Numbered from the stretch's first letter, positions 36,232 to 45,950 are shown. The stretch is DNA of 64,000 nt from Candidatus Haliotispira prima (GCA_029867005.1 CP123443.1:744001-808000), one strand, 5' to 3'. The notes: generated by a model from the sequence alone, not told the origin. Numbers and translations: made by a program.

Positions 36232-37298
36232 GCTTCCTTTACCCCGAGTATTTGTGGTACAGTCTTTTTCTGCTGCCCTATTTGGCTGTGCTTCCCCTAT
36301 ACTATCGCAAGCAATTGGATGTCCTGCACTTGCTCTGCCGCTCTAATCTGAATGCTAAAATGCGGGCAAGTTACCGGAAATATTTTACTTTGTTGGCAAC
36401 CTTTTTCGCCTTATTTATACTCTTTTTGGTACTGGCCCTGGCCAAGCCCCTTTGGGGCTATAACAGGAAGGCAGAGCCCCGGGCCAAGGGCTTACAGATC
36501 GTCTTTGTGCTCGATATTTCGCGCAGTATGTTGGCCCGGGATGTGGTTCCCAGCCGTCTCAGCCGGGCAATAGGGTTGCTGGGAGAGCTGCACGAGATCT
36601 TTGAAGGGGACGAACTCGGTCTGGTTGTATTCAAAGGCCGTGCCCAGACTCTGGTGCCCCTTTCCCATGATCGTTTGGTCTTTCCTTCACTCTTTCCTCA
36701 ACTTGACACCGAGATTTTACAGACCCCGGGTTCCAATTTGGCGGCGGCACTGGAGGAAGGCATTACGCAATTTGACAACAGAAGCAACACCAGTCAGGTT
36801 ATTATTTTACTCAGTGACGGGGAATCTCTGTCCGGCGACCCAAGCTATATTCGGCAACGTCTGGATAATTGGGACGGCACCCTAATGACTATTGGAGTTG
36901 GCACCAAGGAAGGAGCGGAGTTGCTGGATCAGGACGACAATATCATCACCAACTACCATGGTTTGCCGGTGCGCAGCCAGCTGCAAGAGGATGTTTTGCT
37001 GGATTTGAGCCACCGTACGTTTGGCAAATATTATCCCATTCAGGAGCTGAGTCTGGGCCGGAAATTACAGAATGAACTGGCACCCCTGACTCGTGGTAAC
37101 CATATCTTAAAATATAATCTCCGTGACCGTTACCAGATATTTATTACTCTGGCCCTGTTTTGCTTTCTGATTGTCGCCACGCTGAAACGTTTTGGTTTCA
37201 TGGGTTTCTATCAGTTCTCCAAGTCGGAGGGGCTGTCCGTGCTGCGCCACGGTAACCCGAATAGTTGGGATAAACCGAACGGTCGGAACAGGTTTTGA
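36228..37298 (+). CDS. batB: BatB, VWA-domain membrane protein
   Basis: 356 residues from GTG 36228, overlapping the batA stop. Helices near residues 7-24 and 53-72 precede a VWA domain with MIDAS VFVLDISRSMLARD (near residue 93) and IILLSDGESLSGD. A C-terminal helix lies near IFITLALFCFLIVATL. It is a paralogue of BatA with a shorter loop region. batC begins nine bases after the stop, so the genes are one transcript. Confidence 0.9.
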   Translation: MSFLYPEYLWYSLFLLPYLAVLPLYYRKQLDVLHLLCRSNLNAKMRASYRKYFTLLATFFALFILFLVLALAKPLWGYNRKAEPRAKGLQIVFVLDISRSMLARDVVPSRLSRAIGLLGELHEIFEGDELGLVVFKGRAQTLVPLSHDRLVFPSLFPQLDTEILQTPGSNLAAALEEGITQFDNRSNTSQVIILLSDGESLSGDPSYIRQRLDNWDGTLMTIGVGTKEGAELLDQDDNIITNYHGLPVRSQLQEDVLLDLSHRTFGKYYPIQELSLGRKLQNELAPLTRGNHILKYNLRDRYQIFITLALFCFLIVATLKRFGFMGFYQFSKSEGLSVLRHGNPNSWDKPNGRNRF

Positions 37299-37306
37299 GG
37301 TCCGGC

Positions 37307-38032
37307 ATGAATTATCGAGAAATAAGCCGGGTAAAGCGGCCGGCAAACAGCCCTTCCGGCAATCGGACATCTTTGATTCGCTTGGCCTTGCTGGCCGGAT
37401 GCGTTTTGATCTTCAGTTCCTGTAGCAGCTATCTGGCCGATGGTATTCGGGTGGCTTGGGCCAAGCAGTTGTTCCGGCAAGGCAGTTATCAGGAAGCTTT
37501 GCTCTATTTTCTCGATGCCGAACAAAATCGCAGCCAAAATATCCAAAGGCAGTATGGCAAGCTGCCTCCCGGTGACTCCAAATTACTGGTTTTGCATCGC
37601 ATTCGGTACAATATTGGTTTGGTCTACATTGCTCTGGGCCAGAGCAATGTGGCGATTGACAGTTGGCAGTCCATTTTGGACCGGGGTGGCTTGGATGCGG
37701 ACAAAACTTTGCAGTTCACTGTCCTTTACAATATTGGTTTGCTTTACAGCCAAGCCGGCCGGAACAAAGAAGCGAGGCTCCATTTGGTCCGGGCTGTTGA
37801 TCTGCGCCCGGAACACAATGATGCCCGGAAAGCTTTGGAGCTCTCCCTCCGGCACCTAAAGCAGAATCAGTTGAGCCAACAGTCCCAAAAGGACGATAAA
37901 ATTCCGATCGAGTCTCTGCCATCGCAGTCCGGCATCGGCGACGAACAGATCCTGCACTATATTTCCCGCCAAGCTAATTACCGCTTCAAGCGGGATGCCA
38001 AGATACAGCAGGTGTTGCGTAATGATTGGTAG
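37307..38032 (+). CDS. batC: BatC, TPR lipoprotein
   Basis: 241 residues from ATG 37307. An N-terminal signal helix LALLAGCVLIFSSCSS ends in a lipobox-like FSSC, so it is probably a lipoprotein. TPR repeats follow (LFRQGSYQEALLYFLDAE, YNIGLVYIALGQSNVAID, YNIGLLYSQAGRNKEA). In bat operons BatC is the TPR partner of the VWA proteins. It overlaps the batD start. Confidence 0.85.
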   Translation: MNYREISRVKRPANSPSGNRTSLIRLALLAGCVLIFSSCSSYLADGIRVAWAKQLFRQGSYQEALLYFLDAEQNRSQNIQRQYGKLPPGDSKLLVLHRIRYNIGLVYIALGQSNVAIDSWQSILDRGGLDADKTLQFTVLYNIGLLYSQAGRNKEARLHLVRAVDLRPEHNDARKALELSLRHLKQNQLSQQSQKDDKIPIESLPSQSGIGDEQILHYISRQANYRFKRDAKIQQVLRNDW

Positions 38033-41000
38033 GGTACGGCACCGCAATAAAGCTGTAAACGATCGGTTGCAATATGGCCTCCGAGTGGGTTTGCGGCGTA
38101 ATCCTTGTCCGTCTCTGTCGGCTATTGCCCTATTTGGGGTTGTTTGTTTGACTGTTTTCCCGGGATTGCCGGAAGTTTTCCGGTTGCCGATAGCCTCTGT
38201 GCTTGCGCAGGAAGAGCCGGATGCCCGGGAACAATACACTCCCGAGCCAAATATCCAAGAGCCGGATATTTGGGCAGAAAGTGCCCAAGAGCGGTATATC
38301 CAGGAACTGGGTATTCCGGAGTCGGGCATCCAAGAGCCGGATACTTGGGAACAAGGTGCCCGGGAGGGATCTGTTCCGGGGCCGGATATCCGAGAGTCCG
38401 ATATCCAAGAACAGAATCTTTTGGAATTGGAAGCCGATCTTCCGGAGCCGGGCACGGAACAAAGCCAAAGCCAAAGCCAAAGTCAGCAGGAAAACGACAA
38501 ACCGGTGACAGAAACAGCCCGGGTTGGCTCCGGTTTCCGTCCGCCGCTCAGTTTGCCGCCAAATATGAGTGAAGACAGTGGTCAGGCGGAGATTCTAAGC
38601 GATAAGGTGTATTTGCAGAGTTATTTTAATGTGCTGTTCAAGACACCTTTCCAACTTGAGGAAGATGTGCGCATTACGACTGTCGGGCAGAGTAATGTTG
38701 CCGGCCGTCCGCAGGTGCTGCGCACCGAGAGGTTGGATTATTCGCGCTATCGCACAGAGGAGGGCCGGGCCCGCCGGGCCTTTATCCTCGGTTTTTATAC
38801 GGTCAGCCCCGGGCTTCACCAGCTGCCTCAGATTCGCTTTCAAAGCACGGAGAGCCGCAGTGTCTGGCAAAGTCCGGCCCTGCCGTTTGCCTCCTTCCGG
38901 GTTGATGAAGGCGACTTGGTTCTGCCCGTGAATGTCGAGATGAACCGGTTGCCGGAGAAAGTGTATCCGGGCCAGAACATTCTGCTCAATATTTGGGCCA
39001 ATCGGGTGGAGGCCATCGACCAGAGTTCTTTGCCCCGGAACTTGGATTTTGCGGGTTTTCTGATACAGAAAAGCCCGGTTACGCCGGAAGTGGAGCGTGT
39101 GCAAATCCAAGGGAAAGATGTCTATCGGGTTTCTTTGGGCACTTGGCTGCTCAACCCCGTAGAACGGGGTTTGCTCAGAATCCCGCCCATTTCGGCCTTG
39201 GTCATGGGCTTGGAACGCCGCACTGCGGCCCGACAACTGGAAGTTCTGCCCTTGCCACCCAATAGGTATTTGTCCGGAGAGAGGGCGGAGCCCGATACCT
39301 CGCAGGCTTCCGGCTCTGCCGTTGCCATTGGTCAGTTTACGGTGTCTTTCCGGTTTGCCGGGCAGGAGACGGGGGAGACTCCCAAGATTCAGGAGCTTGA
39401 GGAAATTCAAGAGTCTCCGCTTGAGGAGGAACATCCCCAGACAGAACAGGGCCAAGTTCCGGAATTTGCCAAAGATGAGTTGATCCGTGTGGTGTTACGC
39501 ATCACCGGCCACGGCAATATTCATATTTTGTCCTTTCCCGATGTGGAGGTGCCTGCCAATTTGGTGTTGCTTCGAAGTGAAGAAAGAGAATCTCTTGCCC
39601 CGGACTTTGCCAAGGCGGAACTGTATGGCTGGCGCGAGAAGGAATTTATTTATAAAGCGAAAAGCTCCGGAGAATACCGGATCGGCGTTGACAGTTTCCA
39701 TTTCTTTGACCCGGAACGGGGGCTGTGGCTCCGCAGTGAGGTACAGGAGTTGACTCTTCAGGTGGTCAATCTGGTGACGCAGTCCTACTATTCCAACTTG
39801 GAGGATATGCATTTTTCCGGTGTGTCTGTGTTTTTCTTCAATTTGATGTACCGGTTGCAAAAATACGCCTTTTATATTTGTTTGGCGATTTTCCTTTTGA
39901 CCGGAGTTTACTTTTTGTCGGAAGTGCCCGGTCTGCCCGGTTTGCCGTTGTTGGACAGGCTGAAGGGACGGAAACAGATACAGCGCGGCCGCTACGCCCG
40001 CTTGCCGGCGGGGTTTGCAGACGGTGACAGGGCAGGGCAGGGGGGCCCGTCGGAGGGCCAAAGCAGAAACGGCCCGCCGGAGTCCGGGGCCTTGCCGGAT
40101 AAGCTTGCGGGGCTTTCTGTGCCCGACCGTTCGTTCCGTTCTGTCCGTTTCAGTATCCGGCAAAAGATTTTTGTGTCCCCATTGTGTCAGTCGGTGCTGC
40201 GATTTGGAACGGAACATCGCAGAGTTTTGTTTATGTTGCTGATTACGGTGTTTATTGGTTTGTTATACGGCTTTCTGTTGATGGCCGGTCTCAACTCGGA
40301 GTCGGGGGCGAAACAGTATTATTTACAGCTTCCCATTCCCGAGAGCAATAGTAATAATACCAGTACTAACAATAGTACTCGTATGGCGGGGCCGGAGGCA
40401 GGCCGGGAGACGGACAGAAACGGTCTCGGTGGGGCAGAACAGTTGGACAATATGTCTCATCTGCCGGGGAATTTGGCCAATGTGTCTCTGTCTTTTTACC
40501 GGAATGGTTTGCTGCCGGAAGCCTTGCAGGTTGCCTACCTCCATTATTTCTACCAGCCCCTGCAACCGGCTTCGCGCCGCTTGGTTTCTTCTTTGCGTAT
40601 ACAGCAGGGGCTGGACCCCGGTCTGCCGGGTTTCTTTTTCTGGCCGCTGCATTTCCACCATGCCTGGCGGTACTTGGCTGTCTGCTTGGTTTTGGCTGCC
40701 TCGGTCTACTGCCTTTACCGGAAAAAGAGAGACGGAGATGGCTCCCCATACGGTGGTTCTGAATTTCAGGATGATAAAGAAAATGATTTCCTCTCTGATT
40801 ACCGCTATACGGAACAACACCACCATTTGATCAAGACAAGGTTACTGCTGATTTATCGCAATTACGCTATTGTTGTGGGGTTGTTGCTCCTGAGTCTCAG
40901 CATACCGGTGCGTTTTTCGCTGGCCGTTAATACTTTGCCGGACTTGCACTTGGAGGCCATCCCTTACCACAGCAGTGGCCGTAAGCCCGGAGAACGAGTC

Positions 41001-41198
41001 GGAAACAATGTCGAAAACGGTGCCGCCACAGAAAAAGAAGAAACAGCAAGGCGCAAAAACCGGAAGAATCGCTTAGATGCAGGTGAGTTAGTCAAGATCA
41101 AAGGCCGGGCCGGTGATTCTTATACGCTGGTTATTGGCGAGAAACAGGACCAGGGTTGGCTGAAGGAACAGCAACTATTTTTACTGCCGGAGTACTAG
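38022..41198 (+). CDS. batD: BatD-like large membrane protein
   Basis: About 1058 residues from ATG 38022; an ATG at 37995 inside batC is the alternative. A signal-like helix (LSAIALFGVVCLTVFPG) is followed by a degenerate repeat stretch (EPNIQEPDIW, ELGIPESGIQEPDTW, GPDIRESDIQEQ) and SQSQSQSQ. Beta-sandwich domains typical of BatD follow (YRVSLGTWLLNP, FDFAGFLIQKSPV-like text). Helices lie near 620-640 (YAFYICLAIFLLTGVYFL) and several toward the C-terminus. The C-terminal tail has VKIKGRAGDSYTLVI, an SH3-like element. It completes moxR-DUF58-x-batABCD. Confidence 0.85.
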   Translation: MIGRVRHRNKAVNDRLQYGLRVGLRRNPCPSLSAIALFGVVCLTVFPGLPEVFRLPIASVLAQEEPDAREQYTPEPNIQEPDIWAESAQERYIQELGIPESGIQEPDTWEQGAREGSVPGPDIRESDIQEQNLLELEADLPEPGTEQSQSQSQSQQENDKPVTETARVGSGFRPPLSLPPNMSEDSGQAEILSDKVYLQSYFNVLFKTPFQLEEDVRITTVGQSNVAGRPQVLRTERLDYSRYRTEEGRARRAFILGFYTVSPGLHQLPQIRFQSTESRSVWQSPALPFASFRVDEGDLVLPVNVEMNRLPEKVYPGQNILLNIWANRVEAIDQSSLPRNLDFAGFLIQKSPVTPEVERVQIQGKDVYRVSLGTWLLNPVERGLLRIPPISALVMGLERRTAARQLEVLPLPPNRYLSGERAEPDTSQASGSAVAIGQFTVSFRFAGQETGETPKIQELEEIQESPLEEEHPQTEQGQVPEFAKDELIRVVLRITGHGNIHILSFPDVEVPANLVLLRSEERESLAPDFAKAELYGWREKEFIYKAKSSGEYRIGVDSFHFFDPERGLWLRSEVQELTLQVVNLVTQSYYSNLEDMHFSGVSVFFFNLMYRLQKYAFYICLAIFLLTGVYFLSEVPGLPGLPLLDRLKGRKQIQRGRYARLPAGFADGDRAGQGGPSEGQSRNGPPESGALPDKLAGLSVPDRSFRSVRFSIRQKIFVSPLCQSVLRFGTEHRRVLFMLLITVFIGLLYGFLLMAGLNSESGAKQYYLQLPIPESNSNNTSTNNSTRMAGPEAGRETDRNGLGGAEQLDNMSHLPGNLANVSLSFYRNGLLPEALQVAYLHYFYQPLQPASRRLVSSLRIQQGLDPGLPGFFFWPLHFHHAWRYLAVCLVLAASVYCLYRKKRDGDGSPYGGSEFQDDKENDFLSDYRYTEQHHHLIKTRLLLIYRNYAIVVGLLLLSLSIPVRFSLAVNTLPDLHLEAIPYHSSGRKPGERVGNNVENGAATEKEETARRKNRKNRLDAGELVKIKGRAGDSYTLVIGEKQDQGWLKEQQLFLLPEY

Positions 41199-41608
41199 AA
41201 GGTTCAACAGGCTCACCTACCATTCGACAAGCTCACCCGGCCCCTTGGTCTAATGGACCCCAATAATTTCTACTATTGTCAGGTGGGTGAGGCACTCGAA
41301 CTCCATCTAAGGCCCCCTTGCCAAGAGGTTCGACAGGCTCACCTACCGATAAGCCCACCTGGCCCTTGGTCTAATGGACCCCAATAATTTCTACTATTGT
41401 TAGGTGGGTGAGGTACTCGAACCCCGTCTAAGGCCCCCCCTTGCCAAAATTCGACAGGCTCACCTACCATTTTACAGGATCACCTACCATTCGACAGACT
41501 CGTCCACCGGCAAGCTCACCCGGCCCCTTGGCCTAATGGACCCCAATAATTTCTACTATTGTCAGGTGGGTGAGGCACTCGAACCCCGTCTAAGGCCCCC
41601 CCTTGCCA
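41199..41608 (+). repeat. REP-like array 1 (three units)
   Basis: Three imperfect units of about 86 bases start near 41239, 41361 and 41522. Each reads GGCCCCTTGGTCTAATGGAC, CCCAATAATTTCTACTATTG, AGGTGGGTGAGGYACTCGAA and ends with CCCCCTTGCCAA. Linkers hold TTCGACAGGCTCACCTACC, the near-inverse of GGTGGGTGAGGTACTCGAAC, so units and linkers can pair as BIME-like doublets. Small internal stems exist (GGTC/GACC, CAATA/TATTG). The last unit ends with the TTGCCA used as the -35 box of the next gene. Confidence 0.85.
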
Positions 41609-41631
41609 AAATCTCTAAACGAATATACAAT
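41603..41631 (+). promoter_or_regulatory. Promoter of lipoprotein locus A
   Basis: TTGCCA (41603-41608), 17-base spacer, TACAAT (41626-41631). The -35 box is the last six bases of a REP-like unit. AGGAG at 41658-41662 precedes the ATG at 41669. Confidence 0.7.
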
Positions 41632-41668
41632 CAGACTCTAAATCCAGACCAATTTGCAGGAGTACCCC

Positions 41669-42720
41669 ATGAAAAAGCAAGATAACGTATTGACGGATAT
41701 CGGACTAAACAGTAGAATATCCAATATCCAATATCCAATATCCAATATCACACTACTTTAGAAAGTAAGCACTTATTTCTTTGTATACTAACTAGTTATA
41801 AATATTTTTACTCCTTTTTCTTACATTCCCGTTTTCGCCTTTTTGTCTTTCTTTTTCTCTTTTCTACCGGTGTGACTTTGTTCGGCTGCGCCCCGATCTC
41901 GGACGACAGCAATGACCCGCCTGCGGCCTCTCCCGTAAAATCAACCGTTTCCCTTACTGCCACTGCTGTGGTCTCTTCTGTGCGGTTGGAAATGAGCAGT
42001 ACTTTAGCCATTGCCAATATAGGGGCGGTTATTCGTTTAGCTACGGAGGCGGCTCCCACCAAGACCCAAGCGGAAGCCAATGCGGGTTATGTAAATCTGG
42101 AGATTACAGCCGGCGGCACAAGGAAATTTAGTATCAGCCAACACTATGGCAGTGATTTTACTAATGGCCTTACTCTGGCTGATGTCCTTACCGCCAATAC
42201 CCAATACAAACTGTATCTGTTTTTTGACCCGAATGCCATTAATCCGATTGCAGGAGTAGACGGAGTCACCCTTACCAATGGTGTGGCAGCCCTTTCATTT
42301 ATCACCGCTACGCTACCATCGGCAGGGGATGTTGTATGGAATGACGCATGGACAAATGAGCAGTTTGTGGGAAGCTTGCCCGAATGGAGCTACAGCCAAA
42401 ATCAAAAAGGGGTCTTTGTCGCTTATACAAAAATCAATTTTTCTTCTTTTACTGGCATATCATTTACTAGTCGTGCAGCAAATGATATACTTTCTCAATC
42501 TATAGGATTTTTTGCGTTCAGTAGAGTTAGCTCTACCCCGGGATTTATTTTCAATATATCTAAACTGGGTGGTAGCTATCCTGATTCCGATGGATACTAC
42601 TATGTGATAAGTGCTGATGATACAAGGACAGTACTCGGAAACGCTTTTATGTTAGAAATTACAGAAACTCCTCCACCGGCTACACTCATAGTACCTCTTA
42701 CTCGTTATAGTAGTCCGTAA
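41669..42720 (+). CDS. Variable lipoprotein locus A, type 1, frame OFF
   Basis: From ATG 41669 (good ribosome site AGGAG) the leader reads MKKQDNVLTDIGLNSR and enters a 5-unit AATATCC tract, then stops at TAG 41759. The frame offset by one is open from the tract through RFRLFVFLFLFSTGVTLFGC, a lipoprotein signal peptide with its Cys codon at 41887. It continues to 42720 and has no ATG, GTG or TTG before the hydrophobic core. One more unit (or two fewer) would join them into 352 residues. The mature part (APISDDSNDPP, then AVIRLATEAAPTK, TAGGTRKFSISQHYGSDF) has no family I recognise. It is probably surface or periplasmic, anchored by lipid. Confidence 0.75.
41716..41749 (+). repeat. AATATCC tract, locus A, 5 units
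   Basis: Four full AATATCC units plus AATATC, beginning 47 bases after the ATG. The ATG frame and the lipoprotein frame differ by one base; +1 unit restores it. Confidence 0.9.
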
Positions 42721-42777
42721 TGGTATTTTGCTTGGGCCTGAGTTGTCTCTCTAAGCGGAATCTCTTTTAATTGTAGG

Positions 42778-42846
42778 AACCACGAAAGGTCCACTGGACA
42801 GAACCGGTTTTTACTCTTGTACATTTGTTTCGTGCTTTTCGTGGTT
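42778..42846. repeat. Inverted repeat AACCACGAAA
   Basis: AACCACGAAA (42778-42787) and TTTCGTGGTT (42837-42846) bracket 49 bases between loci A and B. CACGAAA-type repeats of this kind are scattered in many bacterial genomes; function unknown. Confidence 0.5.
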
Positions 42847-42908
42847 TAACAGACGGAATTAGTCTCTACTACAGTAGATTGGTTCGGGCATGTTGAGACA
42901 CACGCTCA

Positions 42909-42996
42909 CCCGGCCCCTTGGTCTAATGGACCCCAATAATTTCTACTATTGTCAGGTGGGTGAGGTACTCGAACCCGATCTAAGGCCCCCTTGCCA
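42909..42996 (+). repeat. REP-like array 2 (one unit)
   Basis: One unit of the family described at 41199-41608, preceded by GCTCACCC. It ends with TTGCCA at 42991-42996, the -35 box of locus B. Confidence 0.85.
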
Positions 42997-43019
42997 AAAT
43001 CTCTAAACGAATATACAAT
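42991..43019 (+). promoter_or_regulatory. Promoter of lipoprotein locus B
   Basis: TTGCCA (42991-42996), 17-base spacer, TACAAT (43014-43019). Confidence 0.7.
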
Positions 43020-43056
43020 CAGACTCTAAATCCAGACCAATTTGTAGGAGTACCCC

Positions 43057-44084
43057 ATGAAAAAGCAAAATAACGTATTGACGGATATCGGACTAAACAG
43101 TAGAATATCCAATATCCAATATCCAATATCCAATATCACACTACTTTAGAAAGTAAGCACTTATTTCTTTGTATACTAACTAGTTATAAATATTTTTACT
43201 CCTTTTTCTTACATTTCCGTTTTCGCCTTTTTGTCTTTCTTTTTCTCTTCTCTACCAGTGTGACTTTGTTCGGCTGCGCCCCGATCTCGGACGACAGCAA
43301 TGACCCGCCTGCGGCCCCTCCGGTAAAACCAAGCATTTCTTTCTCTGCCACCGCTGTAGTATCTTCTGTACAATTGGAAATGAGCAGTAGTGTAGCAATT
43401 ACAAAGATAGGGGCCGTTGTTCGCCTGGCAACGGAAATAGCCCCCACCAAAGCAGAAGCAGAAGGCAACGCAGGTTATGTAAGCCTTGATATTACGGCTG
43501 GCGGCACAAGGAAATTCAGGATAAGCCAACACTATGGCAGTGATTTTACGGATGGCCTTACTCCGGCCGATGTCCTCACACCCGGAGAGAACTATAAGCT
43601 TTACTTGTACTTTCCCGATATAGCCTCAAATACAGAAATTACGGGGATCAGTATTACGGACAATGTGGCAGAAGTTGGCTTTATGACCGCCAGCCTACCC
43701 GCCGAAGGTGATTCTAAATGGCTGAACAGTAATGGTGCATGTGTGGCGAGCATGGATGCATACTATTTTATGCAATCACAAACAGGTGTCGCAGTATGCT
43801 ACTTTTATATAAACTATATTCCTTCCGTCGTTGAAGTATCATTTAAAAATAACAATGGTACATTCGATAACATTGGCACTTATGTTGCTAATACAGCAAT
43901 TCCTGCTCGTGCTTTTCATTTTGCATATGGGTTAATTTCCGGCTATACATCCAACTCAACTAATTACTATGGCTATTGGATCGGTGGAGATAACAGGAGT
44001 ACTATACAAGATGTGATCAGGTACGAAATTACGAACAGTATAGGGATACCGGTAGGATTTGATATCCCCGTAACTCGTTATTAG
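43057..44084 (+). CDS. Variable lipoprotein locus B, type 1, frame OFF
   Basis: The 5' region is almost identical to locus A (same leader, same 5-unit tract, same signal peptide ending TLFGCAPISDD). From ATG 43057 the frame stops just after the tract; the lipoprotein frame is one base off and open to 44084. One added unit would give 344 residues. The first half of the mature part matches locus A (SISFSATAVVSSVQLEMSSS, RLATEIAPTKAEAE, TRKFRISQHYGSDF). The second half from about 43600 is unrelated in detail (YKLYLYFPDIASN, FYINYIPSVVEVSF). Shared front and divergent back suggest recombination between paralogues. Confidence 0.75.
43104..43137 (+). repeat. AATATCC tract, locus B, 5 units
   Basis: Four full units plus AATATC. 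Same phase as locus A: +1 unit would restore the frame. Confidence 0.9.
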
Positions 44085-44109
44085 ATATTCCCCCCGCCCA
44101 TTTCTCTCC

Positions 44110-44543
44110 GCTCAGTTGGCAAGGGGCTTTTGCAATCCCCCCCCTTGGTCTAATGGACCCCAATAATTTCTACTATTGTCAGGTGGGTGAGGTACTCGAA
44201 CCCGGTCTAAGCCCCCCTTGCCAAGGTTCGGCAGGCTCACCTACCATTTGACAGACCCACCTACCATTCGACAGACTTGTCCATCGACAAGCCCACCCGG
44301 CCCCTTGGTCTAATGGACCCCAATAATTTCTGCTATTGTCAGGTGGGTGAGGTACTCGAACCCCATCTAAGGCCCCCTTGCCAAGGTTCGACAGGCTCAC
44401 CTACCATTTGACAGACCCACCTACCATTCGACAGACTTGTCCATCGACAAGCCCACCCGGCCCCTTGGTCTAATGGACATAAATAACTTCTACCATTGCA
44501 GATGGGTGAGGTACTCGAACCCTGTATGAGGCCCCCCTTGCCA
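44110..44543 (+). repeat. REP-like array 3 (three units)
   Basis: Units start near 44140, 44299 and 44459, with two linkers of the form TTCGACAGGCTCACCTACC followed by ATTTGACAGACCCACC. An inverted piece of the unit end (TTGGCAAGGGGC, 44116-44127) opens the array. The third unit has the ACATAAATAACTTCTACCAT variant and ends in the -35 box of locus C. Confidence 0.85.
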
Positions 44544-44566
44544 AACTGTCTAAATGAATATATAAT
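44538..44566 (+). promoter_or_regulatory. Promoter of lipoprotein locus C
   Basis: TTGCCA (44538-44543), 17-base spacer, TATAAT (44561-44566), a near-consensus sigma70 promoter. GAGGAG (44608-44613) precedes the ATG at 44621 by seven bases. Confidence 0.75.
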
Positions 44567-44620
44567 CTGTTCTCAAGTCCACTTTGGCCGTTTTGGCCAC
44601 TTTCTCAGAGGAGTACATTC

Positions 44621-45691
44621 ATGAAAAATCAAAACAACATATTGACTAACATCAGTCAAAACAGTACAATATCCAATATCCAATATCCAATATCCAATAT
44701 CCAATATCGTTCACATTCGCTCACATTAATTCGATCCTTTTATCTAAATTTCCCCCGTTTCTTCTGCTTTTTTTCCATTTTTTTCGTTCATCTGTTTCTG
44801 TCCGCCTGTGTCGATCTGGCCACAAGCTCCACTCCTAATGCTACGTCCAAACACACCGTAAGCTTCCAGACGGACGGGGGCAGCGCAGTGCCTTCGATGG
44901 AAGTAACCAGTGGCACTGTGCTAAGCCAAACCATAACGGCCCCCACCAAAGCGGTAAGTGGCGGCACGACCTACTACTTTGGGGACTGGTACACCGTGGA
45001 CGCAGCCACGGGGCACACGGGTAAGACCAAGTACGATTACACCAAGCCGGTGACGGGCAATATGACGCTCTATGCCCGCTGGTACACCGAGCAACCTGCC
45101 GATAAGGCCGCCTTAAAGGTACTGATTACTACTTTGGGAGATACTGCGGACCTCAACCACATCGATGTGCGGAAAGTGACAGATCTGAGCCAACTCTTTA
45201 AAGATCAGTATACCTTTAACGGGGATGTTTCGGGTTGGGATGTTTCTAACGTGAAAAATATGGGAGAAGTGTTCCGAAGTGCTTCCGCTTTTAGCCAACT
45301 CATAGGAGATTGGGATGTCTCCGGTGCTACAAATATGTATGCTATGTTTTCCGGTGCTACAAAATTCAATCAACCCATAGGAGATTGGGAGGTCCCCAAA
45401 GTTAAAAATATGGTATTTATGTTTTATAATACCCCTTTTAATCAACCAATAGCATCCTGGAATGTTTCCGGTGTTGAAAATATGGATTCTATGTTTCATA
45501 CTGCCAAAAAATTCAATCAATCTATAAGAGATTGGAATGTCTCCGGTGTTGTTAATATGGACCATATGTTCCATGGGACCAGTGCCTTTGATCAGGATAT
45601 TTCAGGTTGGACTGTAAGTCAGGTAACGGGTCGTAACATGACTTTCTTGCGTAGTGGTATTAGAGAGGCTTATAAACCTGCGGGATTTTGA
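44621..45691 (+). CDS. Variable lipoprotein locus C, DUF285 type, frame ON
   Basis: The only locus of the eight read in one frame from its ATG: 356 residues. Leader MKNQNNILTNISQNST, tract-encoded ISNIQYP cycle, then signal peptide FFCFFSIFFVHLFLSAC with lipobox LSAC. A Listeria-Bacteroides repeat domain (about residues 85-145; VSFQTDGGSAVPSME, GDWYTVDAATGH, MTLYARWYTEQ) precedes six BspA-like DUF285 repeats of about 25 residues (FNGDVSGWDVSNVKNMGEVF style). Such repeats form LRR-like solenoids in surface proteins of spirochaetes and Bacteroidetes that bind host or neighbour molecules. In frame because of a 10-base near-duplication (GTTCACATTC) after a 6-unit tract. Confidence 0.85.
   Translation: MKNQNNILTNISQNSTISNIQYPISNIQYRSHSLTLIRSFYLNFPRFFCFFSIFFVHLFLSACVDLATSSTPNATSKHTVSFQTDGGSAVPSMEVTSGTVLSQTITAPTKAVSGGTTYYFGDWYTVDAATGHTGKTKYDYTKPVTGNMTLYARWYTEQPADKAALKVLITTLGDTADLNHIDVRKVTDLSQLFKDQYTFNGDVSGWDVSNVKNMGEVFRSASAFSQLIGDWDVSGATNMYAMFSGATKFNQPIGDWEVPKVKNMVFMFYNTPFNQPIASWNVSGVENMDSMFHTAKKFNQSIRDWNVSGVVNMDHMFHGTSAFDQDISGWTVSQVTGRNMTFLRSGIREAYKPAGF
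44668..44708 (+). repeat. AATATCC tract, locus C, 6 units
   Basis: Five full units plus AATATC. Followed by GTTCACATTCGCTCACATT, which has ten more bases than the same place in loci D and E. That shift replaces one missing unit and puts the gene in frame. Confidence 0.9.
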
Positions 45692-45702
45692 TAGCACATA
45701 CG

Positions 45703-45760
45703 GTAAGGATATTCAGAGAACGGCGTGCGGTACCGCACGCCGTTCTCTGAATATCCTTAC
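45703..45760. repeat. Perfect 58-bp palindrome after locus C
   Basis: Two 29-base arms (left arm GTAAGGATATTCAGAGAACG then GCGTGCGGT) are exact reverse complements with no spacer. The hairpin would be very stable and is followed by TTGTTCC, not a good T run. It could end transcription or be a mobile palindromic element. Related palindrome at 50231-50272, half copies at 47158-47195 and 48498-48530. Confidence 0.9.
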
Positions 45761-45830
45761 TTGTTCCCTGTATTCTCCCTCTCCTTCTTCCTCAATCGCC
45801 TCTTCGGGGTAGCCCCACTCCTTGCCAAAG

Positions 45831-45950
45831 TTCGGCAGGCTCACCTACCTTTCGACAGGCCCACCCGGCCCCTTGGTCTAATGGACATAAATAACTTCTA
45901 CCATTGTAGATGGGTGAGGCACTTGAACCCCGCCTGAAGCTCCCTTGCCA
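45831..45950 (+). repeat. REP-like array 4 (one unit)
   Basis: TTCGGCAGGCTCACCTACC linker then one unit (ACATAAATAACTTCTACCAT variant), ending in TTGCCA at 45945-45950. Confidence 0.8.
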
